This document shows, piece after piece, positions 44,910 to 53,446 of a DNA stretch of 64,000 bases (the first letter of the stretch is position 1; every line of letters begins with the position of its first letter). The notes below the pieces were generated by a model. The model ran no database searches and was not told the origin of the DNA. It worked only from the letters and a program-made list of their open reading frames with translations. The position numbers were made by a program, and so were the translations under genes. The stretch lies in contig JAIXSE010000002.1 of assembly GCA_027484825.1 (NCBI GenBank), positions 1-64,000 on the forward strand, read 5' to 3'. This DNA is from Rubrivivax sp. GTDB lineage: Bacteria > Pseudomonadota > Gammaproteobacteria > Burkholderiales > Burkholderiaceae_C.

Positions 44910-45475
44910 GTCATGTGCTGCAGCCGGCCGGCCTGCCCTGGGACCGTGAACGCCCGGCGCGGGAGGAGGTCGTGGCCTTGCTGGCGGACGATCATCAGCA
45001 GGTGCTGCTGGCGCTGGCGCAGTTCCATCGACTGGGCCGCAGCGCGCCGGCGGCCGAGCGGGAGGCGCAGGTGCGCCGGATCTGTGCACTGCTGTCGCTG
45101 CACGCCACGCTGGAAGAGGACCTGCTGTATCCCGCGCTACGGCGCTGTCCGGAGCTGGGGGATCGGGAGCGCAGGCTTCTCCATGAAGCCGAGGTGGAGC
45201 AACTGGTGGTGCGCATCCTGATGTCGCAACTGCGGCGGATGGAGGCGCAGGACCCGCAGTTCGAGCCCCTGGTGGGTGTTCTGGGCCGCTATGTGGAGCA
45301 CCACGTCAGGGACGTGGAGCAGGGCATCTTGCCGCGGCTGAACCGGGTGACGACGCTGGACTGGCAGCGGCTCGCCCAGGACCTGCACCGCCGGCGCGAG
45401 GAGCTGCTGGCGCAATGGCGGCAGGAGCTGCGCATGGATCCCGCGCCGGGAGGCGCTGACCAGGCGCTGGACTGA
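44906..45475 (+). CDS. Hemerythrin-like HHE domain protein
   Basis: 189 aa. The iron-ligand pattern of HHE domains is visible: His in LLADDHQQVLLAL, HATLEEDLLYP, LLHEAEVEQLVV and YVEHHVRDVEQGILP. Such proteins bind a di-iron site and react with O2, NO or act in iron/oxidative-stress sensing. The C-terminal ~40 residues form a charged helix. Coupled by ATGA overlap to the PAS-like gene upstream. Confidence 0.93.
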   Translation: MSHVLQPAGLPWDRERPAREEVVALLADDHQQVLLALAQFHRLGRSAPAAEREAQVRRICALLSLHATLEEDLLYPALRRCPELGDRERRLLHEAEVEQLVVRILMSQLRRMEAQDPQFEPLVGVLGRYVEHHVRDVEQGILPRLNRVTTLDWQRLAQDLHRRREELLAQWRQELRMDPAPGGADQALD

Positions 45476-45574
45476 CACGCCACGGACGGTCCAGTGGTCT
45501 GGCGTCTGCTCTTGCTCCAGCTCCCGTCTCTCGTCTCTCGTCCCCCGGCCCCGTCTACTCTCAGCCGTCAGCCC

Positions 45575-45955
45575 TCAGCCGTTCCCCGGCAGGAACCGGA
45601 TGCCGGTACGCCGCACCAGCTCTTCATAACTGATCGGCGGCTGGATGCGCGCGCTGGCGGTGTTGGGCAGCCAGTGCGCCCAGCTTCGGCCGGTGGTGTC
45701 GTCGTGCACCAGCTTGTACATCGCCGCCGGAATGGCCGGACCGTCCTCTCCCAGCCGGGGTGAACGCGCGTCGTAATAGGCGCCGGTGATGATGGTCACC
45801 GGGCCGATGGCTCGCATCACATAGGCGCGGGTGTCCTTCTCGATCTTGTTCCACGGCTGCTGGTTGTTGATGGCGTTCTGCGGCACCACATTCGCCAGCG
45901 AGAAGGACTGCGCCATGGAGCGCTCGTCCCGCATGTCCCGCGCGGGGGTGAGGTG
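45575..45955 (-). pseudogene. 3' remnant of a DNA/RNA non-specific endonuclease, truncated by island insertion
   Basis: The last ~125 codons match the endonuclease family: HLTPARDMRDERSMAQSFSLANVVPQ, NNQQPWNKIEKDTRAYVM, GPVTIITGAYY and the ending YEELVRRTGIRFLPGNG. Intact members have the catalytic DRGH directly before the LTPARDM segment; here only its His remains at the junction and the codons before it are foreign (read as THRVF). The N-terminal half including the signal peptide is missing, so the gene cannot make an active enzyme. The frame runs open into the island to 46084 by chance. The missing half may lie beyond the far end of the island. Confidence 0.85.
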
Positions 45956-45991
45956 AAATACGCGGTGAGTTCTTGTACTCAAACCGTATTT
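45956..45991. repeat. Inverted repeat at the island junction, candidate attachment/crossover site
   Basis: Left arm AAATACGCGGTGAGT (45956-45970) and right arm ACTCAAACCGTATTT (45977-45991) match as an inverted repeat at 12 of 15 positions around a 6-nt spacer TCTTGT. The left arm begins at the first base that no longer encodes the truncated endonuclease. Two imperfect arms around a 6-8 bp spacer is the standard layout of a tyrosine-recombinase core site. Confidence 0.6.
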
Positions 45992-46302
45992 CTTCCAGTG
46001 CTCACAACTTGGAAGTGGTACCAGTCCGCTGCTTCTCCATCCAGGGGAACCCTCGTTCCAACGCCGTGCACGCTGGACAATCACAAACGGGGGTCATTCT
46101 GTGGTTCCTCGTTGAATCAGCGAGGCTTCTCTGAACCCATCGCATGCCACGTGGTACCGTCGAGCCGAACGGCTCGCTCGGCACACCGTCCATGGCGCTA
46201 TGCGAACTCTTCGGAAGTGGCGTCTAGCCGCAGGCGCGACGTTTTGGGCCGTCGGACCTAGTCGCCGCCACATTGAGCTCAGACGCAGGGCGCGCTACCG
46301 CC

Positions 46303-46647
46303 TTACTCCGCGGACGGCGTGCGCGGCGTCCGCCTCGGCCCAGCCTTCTTCAAAGCTGTGATGACTTCCTCACGCATGAGGGCCAACAACGCGTCGACCT
46401 CTTCCTCGCTCCCGTCTGTCATGTAGCCAAGGCAGAGCAGCGTCATGGGATGGAGGCTGAGTTGTTCTGCCAGCTCATCTACCTTTCCCACTGTGGGTTG
46501 CTTAACGGCTCTTTCGAGGTTACTGACGTAAACCCGTGAGTGCATGGCATGTTGGCTCAGACCTCTGGAAGTTCTTGCAATGAACAAGCCGTTGGCGAAA
46601 TTTATTTTACGGAGGGCGGTCATACACACGTCTTGAACGACGTGCAT
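46303..46647 (-). CDS. XRE-family helix-turn-helix regulator
   Basis: 114 aa with an HTH_3-type domain at ~15-75: FANGLFIARTSRGLSQHAMHSRVYVSNLERAVKQPTVGKVDELAEQLSLHP. The C-terminus is acidic then basic. Two ATGs are possible (46647 and 46623) and neither has a clear ribosome site, so it could be leaderless. Divergently transcribed from the 151-aa gene at 46763; the shared ~115-bp region contains the palindrome at 46676. It likely controls the left part of the island. Confidence 0.88.
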   Translation of the reverse strand: MHVVQDVCMTALRKINFANGLFIARTSRGLSQHAMHSRVYVSNLERAVKQPTVGKVDELAEQLSLHPMTLLCLGYMTDGSEEEVDALLALMREEVITALKKAGPRRTPRTPSAE

Positions 46648-46675
46648 TTGGACACTTAGAATCCTTTAGGGCGAC

Positions 46676-46687
46676 AACCTATAGGTT
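46676..46687. promoter_or_regulatory. Perfect 12-bp palindrome, candidate operator
   Basis: AACCTATAGGTT lies 29 bp before the longest XRE start and 76 bp before the divergent gene. A short perfect palindrome next to an XRE regulator gene is the usual operator position. Binding is inferred only. Confidence 0.45.
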
Positions 46688-46762
46688 ACATCCGCGTGCA
46701 CCGCTCCGTTGACGGCACGGCTTCCCTCTGGCCACCGCCCCCCGATACCTCAGGAGATAAAG

Positions 46763-47218
46763 ATGTTTGTAACGACTCCGGGTCTGGCCGAGTGGATGCC
46801 CGAGAGCCTCCGTGAGGACGACGACTGCCACTATTGGCGGGCAGTGATGTTGACGACGCAGAACCCGTGGTACCTCTTGGTCTACCGGGTGGAAGGCTCA
46901 GCTGCGCTAAGGACGGTGGCCGTGAGCTGGGAGAGTCGCCTCATGGAGGTCATCGGTCACGTGGGACCCGCGATGGTTGTCAGCGTCTCTCGCGTGCATG
47001 CAGGTGAGGACGGGACCTCCTGGCGGATGGAACAAGTCGACGAAATATGGGCACCCGCTTCGCAAGAGCTCGGCCAAGCCGGCCCAATGCTTTTGCGAGT
47101 ACGAGGCGAAGACGTCCTGCGGGATTGCTTCATGTCCGTGGTCAAAGCTACTCGGCCTGGTCGTCGGCTGCTGCTCAACGTCGCGGCTAGCTCCGACGCC
47201 GGTCCGCTCAATGTCTAG
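46763..47218 (+). CDS. Hypothetical island protein
   Basis: 151 aa; ATG preceded by AGGAG at 7 nt. It starts MFVTTPGLAEWMPESLREDD and has a mixed alpha/beta body (YWRAVMLTTQNPWYLLVYRVEG, AMVVSVSRVHAGEDGTSWRM, GEDVLRDCFMSVVKATRPGRR). No recognised family, signal peptide or membrane segment. First gene of a two-gene set divergent from the XRE regulator. Confidence 0.7.
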   Translation: MFVTTPGLAEWMPESLREDDDCHYWRAVMLTTQNPWYLLVYRVEGSAALRTVAVSWESRLMEVIGHVGPAMVVSVSRVHAGEDGTSWRMEQVDEIWAPASQELGQAGPMLLRVRGEDVLRDCFMSVVKATRPGRRLLLNVAASSDAGPLNV

Positions 47219-47232
47219 AAAGGCGTCGTCCC

Positions 47233-47586
47233 ATGCCAGTTTGGTTGCCAGCTACCGCCAAAGAGGAGCCCGACGTGACCCTTACTTCTTGGGGCGCCTT
47301 CGAGGTGCTGATTCCAAGAATTGGGCGGCCGACGATGCACGTCGTCGGCTACTCAAACGAAGGCGGGGAGGGGCGCGTTTCGTCATCGTTCACAAAGCTG
47401 AACGCTGAGCGGGGTCAGGTCATCAGCAAAAGTGGCCGCGCGTACCGACTCGAGGGCCCCCCGGGACTTCATCCCGATGCCGACTACGTCTGGCAGCAAT
47501 GGCAATCCACGTGGGACGTCTCTGTGCTGAGAGACCTAGCTTTTGAGTTGTTTGAGACCATCAGGAAGGCGGCTCGCCCAACTTGA
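47233..47586 (+). CDS. Hypothetical island protein
   Basis: 117 aa starting MPVWLPATAKEEPDVTLTSWG, 14 bp after the previous stop; a GAAAGG element lies upstream. Contains VLIPRIGRPTMHVVGYSNEGG, an SKSGRAYRLEGPPGLHPDADY segment and a helical end (VLRDLAFELFETIRKA). No recognised family. Together with the 151-aa gene it forms a small operon controlled from the XRE region. Confidence 0.65.
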   Translation: MPVWLPATAKEEPDVTLTSWGAFEVLIPRIGRPTMHVVGYSNEGGEGRVSSSFTKLNAERGQVISKSGRAYRLEGPPGLHPDADYVWQQWQSTWDVSVLRDLAFELFETIRKAARPT

Positions 47587-48338
47587 ACGCAATTAAGGCG
47601 TTCACCGCTGTATGCGGCGGGGGCGATGTGGACGCTGGTGGCTAGCTGCGGCTTCGAAGGTACGACAGGGCGGCTCATACTGCCGATGACCCGGCTCCGA
47701 CGCGGCGACTGTTCGGCAGCTCTTTGACCCGTTTCGACTGCCATGGTGCATTCCGCCTTTGGAGCGGTGCTGGCACCACTGCGGGACCGCAGGCGACGCG
47801 GTCAAGAGGCTAGTGGGTAGCAGGCCCGTCCGGGCTGGTGTTCTTGACCGCTAGCGCGCGAGCCCTGGAAGCCATGAATTGGCAGACCTGCTAGTCACTT
47901 ACCAATTGGCAACGTCTTGGAAAATGTCGCTGAAGGCTCACGCACTTATCGCTGCAAAGGCACCGCATAACCCCACGAACGCAACAGACGGTCTCCTGCA
48001 TCCTCGATGTCCGGTAAGCGCACCAGGTGGACTTACGCTTTTTCCAGTCTTTTGCCAATTGGCAAACGCGTGGAAAAAACTGCCAAAAAGGCTGAATGCA
48101 CCGCTACGAGGCACAAACCGTCCATCGCTAGGAGCAGCCCACCTGCAGGCATTTGCATTCCACACGAGGGCTCGTCGGGCCTAGCGAGCCGACCAAGTGG
48201 TGCGGGCCGCGCCCAGTCCACCCCGCCTTGGAGGGAGGGTGCACAAAAGTTACACATGCTACGCTTAATGAACAGCGACAACAGTCGCGGGCACGGTGCA
48301 TCGGCACCGACGTAGAACCGGATTTTTGAGGCGAGGGA
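47587..48338. other. 750-bp gene-poor region with repeated CCAATTGGCAA motifs
   Basis: No frame here has a ribosome site or protein-like composition. It holds a repeated element: 47902-47938 and 48055-48093 share CCAATTGGCAA, then TGGAAAA, then a GGCT end, 153 bp apart. The second copy sits in a perfect 16-bp palindrome (48051-48066). It lies directly upstream of the 48339 operon and is its probable control region. Confidence 0.6.
47902..48093. repeat. Pair of ~37-bp imperfect direct repeats centred on CCAATTGGCAA
   Basis: Copy 1 is 47902-47938, copy 2 is 48055-48093. Both carry CCAATTGGCAA, a TGGAAAA block and end in GGCT. Copy 2 extends to the perfect palindrome TTTGCCAATTGGCAAA (48051-48066). 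A half motif AATTGGCAG lies at ~47877. They could be operators of a dimeric regulator or part of a recombination site. Confidence 0.65.
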
Positions 48339-49340
48339 ATGGCAGAGACCGTCAACATTGCGGCCATGGCTGAGAAGCTTTCCGCGGAACTCTTTTCGGA
48401 GTTTTCCTGGCAGCGTACGGGGCCCATGAATCACAACTGGAGTTGTGAAAAGTCGGACGTACATGGCGTCAAAACACATCCGTCAGACGTGGTTTTCTAT
48501 TACGACGAGCCCTACGCCCGGCAACGTACGTACGTCAACTGCGACCTCAAAAGCTACGCCCGTGGCTCCATCTCAACGCCGGCCCTCCGTCGTGCAGTGG
48601 AAAGTCTAGCCAAGCAGGTCGCTTGCGCTGAGATTAGCGACGAGTGGCGCCAGCTTTACATCCATGACGGCGTCACCCCAACCATTGCGGGACTGCTGTT
48701 CGTCTACAACCACGACGGTGAATTCGATAAAGAATTCGCGCAGTACGTGAGGCAGTTACAGAGCGCTAAGCTTGACCTTCCACGGGGTACAAAGCTAGTC
48801 GTGCTCGGTCCCCACGACATCTTCTGGCTGGACAACGTCCGCTACGAAATCGTGCTGATGCGCGGGCATCGAAATGCGGCGGAGCGATTGCCCAGCCAGG
48901 AGTACTGCAAGTACTTCCACCCCCAGCTCGACCGCCGCAAGAACGTCCAGCTCGACCAAGCTAAGGCAGCGACGCTGGAGATGCTCACCTCGAATCTCAT
49001 CGTTTTGGAATACGTGCGGCCGGAAACCGCCGACCGCACTGGCATCACCATGTTCTACCGCGGGGCGGGTGCGACCTCGGACGAGTTCACCTATCTATTG
49101 GACTACCTGCGCCATTTTCAGCTCCTGAAGGGCCACGTCGACGTTGAAGTCAAGGTGCTCAACGCCTCGCCGGTCGCGCAGCCCATGTTTGAGAAGGCGG
49201 TTCAGAACTATGTAGATGGTTTAGCCGCCGGCGGAGCCGGCTCGCCCTTGGCCGAGTGCGTCAACCGGATTGCTTTCAAGAGGATGACCCAAATCATCAC
49301 GCGCTTTTCGGACATCGAGTTGGGGATGGACTATGTCTAA
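48339..49340 (+). CDS. Predicted PD-(D/E)xK-type nuclease-like protein, first gene of a putative defence operon
   Basis: 333 aa. The N-terminal ~80 residues carry a restriction-endonuclease-like pattern: HPSDVVFYYD with Asp50, then TYVNCDLKSYA with Asp69-x-Lys71, and Glu residues in the first helix. The remainder is mixed alpha/beta (LYIHDGVTPTIAGLLFVYNHDG, GTKLVVLGPHDIFWLDNVRYEIV) with no named domain. The stop overlaps the next gene start by 8 bp, so expression is coupled. Size and pairing with a ~370-aa partner recall the bicistronic GAPS4 system of gamma-mobile-trio islands, a recollection that needs a direct comparison. Confidence 0.65.
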   Translation: MAETVNIAAMAEKLSAELFSEFSWQRTGPMNHNWSCEKSDVHGVKTHPSDVVFYYDEPYARQRTYVNCDLKSYARGSISTPALRRAVESLAKQVACAEISDEWRQLYIHDGVTPTIAGLLFVYNHDGEFDKEFAQYVRQLQSAKLDLPRGTKLVVLGPHDIFWLDNVRYEIVLMRGHRNAAERLPSQEYCKYFHPQLDRRKNVQLDQAKAATLEMLTSNLIVLEYVRPETADRTGITMFYRGAGATSDEFTYLLDYLRHFQLLKGHVDVEVKVLNASPVAQPMFEKAVQNYVDGLAAGGAGSPLAECVNRIAFKRMTQIITRFSDIELGMDYV

Positions 49341-50451
49341 GCAACATCATCAGTTCTACGCAACCGACAACGACCTCTTCGACTTGCTCGCGTCCGCAAA
49401 GCAGAAACTCACCGAGGCGGTTCTGCGGGAGGTCGGTCGCGAGCGCGGAATCTTCTACTCGCCGGAAGACTCCCGGGATGACTTGGTGGAATCGCTATCA
49501 GTTTTGCCGTTTATGCTGCCAGAGCTTGAACGCCTTATGGCGAGACGCGAGACGCCGAGGCGGAATGAAAAGACAACGACCATCACACTAGACGCGCAGA
49601 TTGCGATTGACGACATTAAGACGGCCGTGAACGAATACTGCGAGCAGGTCGGTCCCGCGGAGCAAGTGTCGGCGCACAAAAAGGGAACCAACGGCTTGGT
49701 CATGAGCGTCGAATATGACGAGATTGACTACTCTCGGACCCGGCTCATCCAACGCCAACGTCACGACGCGGCGATTGAATTTACGCAGAAGGAAGGGAAG
49801 ACGGTCATCCGTCTTCCCGCTTCGGATAAGTCGAGGCGGATTGTTGAGGATGTGACGAAGAAAATCGAAAGCCGGCGCCGTGCGCCTGTTGCTCGAGAGG
49901 CCATTGAGCTCGACGACACTTTCACCGCGGAGGAGCGAACAAAGTTCTTCACCCGGCTAATGTCCGAACTGCCCGACCACAAGATTAACAGCGTCACCAA
50001 TATCCGCATCTGCCCGAGCGGGATGAATCCCGACGAAGAAGAATTCGACGAAGAAGAGCGTGCTGCGGCCGAACACGATTTGCTAGTGGTCGTGCGCAGC
50101 ATGGCCTTAAATGGAGAGAATTTGTTTGCGGCAAAGGAGTACCAGAACCTTCGCGAGCGAGGGTTCTTCCTAACGTCAGTAACTTGGAAGGCCGGTCAAA
50201 TCGGCTTGCCTTACGACATTCCGCTGCTGCAAGTTGAGTTCGAGGACGGGCCTAAAGGCGTCGGATTCAAGTACGCTGTAAAGGGCGCGTATCGATTCCA
50301 AGAGGGCTTCTACACTAAAACGCCCCGGCCAGTGACTGACGACGAGCGCGAGAAGTTGTACTCCCTCATTGAATTGACTGCGCGACGGGTCCTCAGTGAC
50401 ATCCGTGATAAGCGAGCGGCCGGCAAGGGAAGTGAGTCGGGGACGCCATGA
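49333..50451 (+). CDS. Unrecognised island protein, partner of the preceding nuclease-like gene
   Basis: 372 aa starting MSKQHHQFYATDNDLFDLLA. The N-terminal ~90 residues are helical (LFDLLASAKQKLTEAVLREVG, VLPFMLPELERLMARRE). A beta-rich middle follows, then a very acidic turn (PDEEEFDEEERAAAEHD) and a conserved-looking end (GVGFKYAVKGAYRFQEGFY). No catalytic motif is obvious. Overlaps both neighbours, by 8 bp upstream and 4 bp (ATGA) downstream. Most likely a structural or sensing partner. Confidence 0.65.
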   Translation: MSKQHHQFYATDNDLFDLLASAKQKLTEAVLREVGRERGIFYSPEDSRDDLVESLSVLPFMLPELERLMARRETPRRNEKTTTITLDAQIAIDDIKTAVNEYCEQVGPAEQVSAHKKGTNGLVMSVEYDEIDYSRTRLIQRQRHDAAIEFTQKEGKTVIRLPASDKSRRIVEDVTKKIESRRRAPVAREAIELDDTFTAEERTKFFTRLMSELPDHKINSVTNIRICPSGMNPDEEEFDEEERAAAEHDLLVVVRSMALNGENLFAAKEYQNLRERGFFLTSVTWKAGQIGLPYDIPLLQVEFEDGPKGVGFKYAVKGAYRFQEGFYTKTPRPVTDDEREKLYSLIELTARRVLSDIRDKRAAGKGSESGTP

Positions 50452-51140
50452 GCCGCTATCGTTGGCTTCGTGCGGAATGGCCGAGCGCAATTCGAACGGT
50501 TGCGAAGCGCTTGCGTGAGCATGCGTTCGTCGAGGGTGGGCACAGTGGATTCATTCTCGACCGCATTCGAGACGACTTTTTTGAAGCCCGATATATCGAA
50601 CGGTTTGAGTATCAGGAAACCGTAGCCGACCCGTTCGGGCAGGAGGTTCGGTTCGAACGGCTGGAGTACAGGCAGACTCGATTCCGTGCAACCCAGGACG
50701 GTCCGGGATTTGAGCTCATTGATGCGCCTAGGTCGGCGCAGGCCCTTGTCAACGAGTTGCTTCAAGCCACCGACTACTCGCTCACCATCGAGCCCCTCGT
50801 CATAGACGTCTTGGGTTGGGTTGACGCTATTCAAGCGAGCACCTCCGAGAAATTGGCGGTGCTCTCGCTTCAAGTTGGCGCCTTACATTTGGATGAAGAA
50901 ATCCGCGGAAAGTTCGCGCTCAAGGGAAATGTTGATGTGCGCGACGCAGCAACGGAATTGATTGGCGGGAAGGCGCACGTGGTGGAGAAAGTGCAGTTCC
51001 GGGTGAAGACCGCCTCGGGAACAACCGCAGTCACCTTATCGAACAACGCATCGGCGAAGCTTGAGGGAAGCGGACGCGACATAGATTTTCTGGACGTGGT
51101 TCGACGAGCCCTGCGAATTCAGAGCAGCGCGTCGACCTAA
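50448..51140 (+). CDS. Unrecognised island protein, third gene of the overlapping set
   Basis: 230 aa starting MSRYRWLRAEWPSAIRTVAK. It has a helical N-terminus, an Arg/Glu-rich central part (YIERFEYQETVADPFGQEVRFERLEYRQTRF), a LTIEPLVIDVLGWVDAIQ segment and a beta-rich C-terminus. No known domain is recognised. Starts within the previous stop (ATGA). The following OLD gene begins 93 bp later, a gap small enough for one transcript. Confidence 0.65.
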   Translation: MSRYRWLRAEWPSAIRTVAKRLREHAFVEGGHSGFILDRIRDDFFEARYIERFEYQETVADPFGQEVRFERLEYRQTRFRATQDGPGFELIDAPRSAQALVNELLQATDYSLTIEPLVIDVLGWVDAIQASTSEKLAVLSLQVGALHLDEEIRGKFALKGNVDVRDAATELIGGKAHVVEKVQFRVKTASGTTAVTLSNNASAKLEGSGRDIDFLDVVRRALRIQSSAST

Positions 51141-51233
51141 GGAGCTGCTGGAGTCGCAGGGCTGGCTCACCTTAGGCCACTTCGACAGCGCGATAGCGTC
51201 GCGGCCAATCGTTTAATGAAGCCGGGTGGGAAC

Positions 51234-53414
51234 ATGAAGCTTGAATACATCGAAATTCGGAACTTCAAAGGGATTCGGGAAGCAACGCTTTCTCCCGATA
51301 CCTTCACGTGCTTGGTGGGTGAGAACAACGCGGGCAAGTCTTCGGTCATGCAGGCGCTGGTAATCGCTTTAACGCGGCCTCGGAACATTCCTCCGACGCA
51401 CTTCTATGACACAGCGAAGCCCATCTCCTTTGAGCTGCGCTTTTCAGGGGTGGACCATCGACATTTGGCCCGTCTGTCCAGCGATGCGAAAGAGAAGATT
51501 TCTGAACTAGCCGTCGATGGAGTTTTGACGCTTCGTGTCCAGTATGCACCTGGGGAATCCGTTGCTGTTTCTACCAAGCGGCGGCTCCCAAAAGATGAGC
51601 GGTTTCGCTTAAGTACGGTTGATGCTGCGCTTGCTGGAAAAAAGGGACAGGCTGCTATAGAAGACGTGGTCTGGGGGCTGTTTCCGGAGTTTAAGGAAGC
51701 ATGTTCTGCACCCCTCAAGACACAGGCCAAGGCTAGGGAATTCGTCTCAGAGCAAGTTGCTAAGCTTTCGAAAGACGCATTTAGTCTTGTCGATGACGTG
51801 TTGCCATCGGGGTTCAGTCCGTCCATATCTCCATTGATGCCTGAGCCAATCTATATTCCGGCAGTCAAAAACCTCAACGACGACCTGAAAACCACGCAGT
51901 CCACCTCGTTTGGTCGGCTTCTCGGCCTGCTGCTGTCAGACATGACGGAGGACCTAGAGCAGGTCAACACTTCTCTTAAGGAGTTGAACAGGCTCTTCAA
52001 TCGAGTGAGTGCCGACAGCGGTGGTGTTGTTGACGAACGGCATGTTAAGGTCCGCGAACTTGAGGCGGAGGTCGAAGGCTTACTCGGGGAGAACTTTCCC
52101 AATGTCAAGGTGCAGTTGGAAATTCCACCGCCTGAGCTGAAGACTATCCTCAACACAGCTCAAATCTATGTAGATGACGGCGCTCACGACCTAATCGATA
52201 ACAAGGGCGATGGCATTAAACGGTCTTTGACGTTCGCTTTGTTGCAGGCCTTTGTCAATCGGCAGGGCGTAAGGCCTCCTGCGGCGGAACCGGGCGATAA
52301 CGATGTGGCCCCGCGACCGCTGATATTCCTCTTCGAAGAGCCCGAACTTTATTTGCATCCGCGGTCACAAAGGGTGTTATTCAATACGCTGGCGCGGATT
52401 TCTGAAAGTCATCAGGTCCTCGTTACCACGCATTCCCCGCTGTTCTTTGCCCCGGGTGTGACTGCCTCGTTCGTTCGGGTCGCCAAGACGTCGGCTACTC
52501 CTAAGCCTGTCGCGAGGCTGTATCCCGTCAATTTCAAGCTTAACAAGGAAGATGCCGCGACTTTCCGGTTGGCTCGATTCGAGCATGCGGACGCCGCATT
52601 CTTTAGCCAAAGCGTGGTCTTGTTCGAAGGGGAGTCTGATGATGCGTTCTGCAAGCACGTTGCACCCCTCCTCCATAACGACTGGGATTTTGACAGAAGG
52701 AATATCGCCCTCGTACGAGTTTCAGGGAAGGGGAACTTCCTAAGATTTCGAAAGTTCTTTGAGAGCTTCGGCCTACCGGTTCGACTGGTGGCGGACCTGG
52801 ATGCGCTGTTCGATGGCTTTAAGCATCTGGGAGCCAACGGCGAGGCCTATGACCTTCGCAGTAAGGCTATCCAAACGTTGGATGAACGAATCGAGTCGCT
52901 GGGGATGAAGGCCGAACCCAGCGCAAGCCAGATAAAGAAGCGGGCGGGACAGGAGAACTGGAAGACTCGCTACGAGGCCGCGAAGTCGGCACTTGAGTTG
53001 GTCCAGAAGACCGGAGAGGTAGGCGCTGATTCCTTCGCCGCGCTACAAGGCCTCTTCGTGTGGGAGAAAGATGTTGCCCGTGAGCGTATCTGCACTGAAG
53101 ATGAGGAGGCTGCGGCGGCACTCGTACCGCTGCTTGATATTCTGCGGCAACAGGGCATTTGCGTGCTCTCCCGCGGCGCTATCGAGAGCTACTACCCACC
53201 AAACGTTCCAAGCTTAGGCCCGAAGCCCGATAGAGCGCTCGCGGCATGTGCATCTATTACGACGCGCGAGTCGGCAGTGGGCCTTGCCAAGCCGTTGGCC
53301 AGCGGGCGTCCTAGCGAACTTGAAGAGGTCTTCGCGGCTCTCTTCGGTGAGCTTGACAAGATTAGCAGTCCGCCGCAGCTCTTAACGTTCGAGGCCATGA
53401 TGGAACAAATGTGA
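51234..53414 (+). CDS. OLD-family ATP-dependent nuclease (ABC-type ATPase plus TOPRIM)
   Basis: 726 aa. The ATPase starts MKLEYIEIRNFKGI with Walker A GENNAGKSS at 29-37, an NKGDGIKRS signature loop near 323-331, Walker B LIFLFEEPELYLHP at ~363-376 and the switch His400 in TTHS. A TOPRIM domain follows: Glu465 in VVLFEGESDD and Asp521/Asp523 in VADLDALFD. A helical C-terminus of ~190 residues ends the protein. OLD nucleases are phage-defence enzymes; Gabija GajA is one class. Here no UvrD-like helicase (GajB) follows, so it is not Gabija. The ATG at 51234 with GGTGGG is preferred to 51216. Confidence 0.9.
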   Translation: MKLEYIEIRNFKGIREATLSPDTFTCLVGENNAGKSSVMQALVIALTRPRNIPPTHFYDTAKPISFELRFSGVDHRHLARLSSDAKEKISELAVDGVLTLRVQYAPGESVAVSTKRRLPKDERFRLSTVDAALAGKKGQAAIEDVVWGLFPEFKEACSAPLKTQAKAREFVSEQVAKLSKDAFSLVDDVLPSGFSPSISPLMPEPIYIPAVKNLNDDLKTTQSTSFGRLLGLLLSDMTEDLEQVNTSLKELNRLFNRVSADSGGVVDERHVKVRELEAEVEGLLGENFPNVKVQLEIPPPELKTILNTAQIYVDDGAHDLIDNKGDGIKRSLTFALLQAFVNRQGVRPPAAEPGDNDVAPRPLIFLFEEPELYLHPRSQRVLFNTLARISESHQVLVTTHSPLFFAPGVTASFVRVAKTSATPKPVARLYPVNFKLNKEDAATFRLARFEHADAAFFSQSVVLFEGESDDAFCKHVAPLLHNDWDFDRRNIALVRVSGKGNFLRFRKFFESFGLPVRLVADLDALFDGFKHLGANGEAYDLRSKAIQTLDERIESLGMKAEPSASQIKKRAGQENWKTRYEAAKSALELVQKTGEVGADSFAALQGLFVWEKDVARERICTEDEEAAAALVPLLDILRQQGICVLSRGAIESYYPPNVPSLGPKPDRALAACASITTRESAVGLAKPLASGRPSELEEVFAALFGELDKISSPPQLLTFEAMMEQM

Positions 53415-53446
53415 ACTATTTAGAGACAGCCTAAAGGCCCCGCGCA

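Noticed and set aside
46161-46176. CGAGCCG-AA-CGGCTCG hairpin as a terminator
   Set aside because: The loop is only two bases and no T-run follows on either strand; left as an unassigned short palindrome.
45953-46261. Plus-strand frame across the island junction
   Set aside because: Spans the inverted repeat and non-coding DNA, no ribosome site or domain.
47879-48184. 101-codon frame with an internal QLA..WK repeat
   Set aside because: The repeat is the translation of the two CCAATTGGCAA DNA repeats; no ribosome site.
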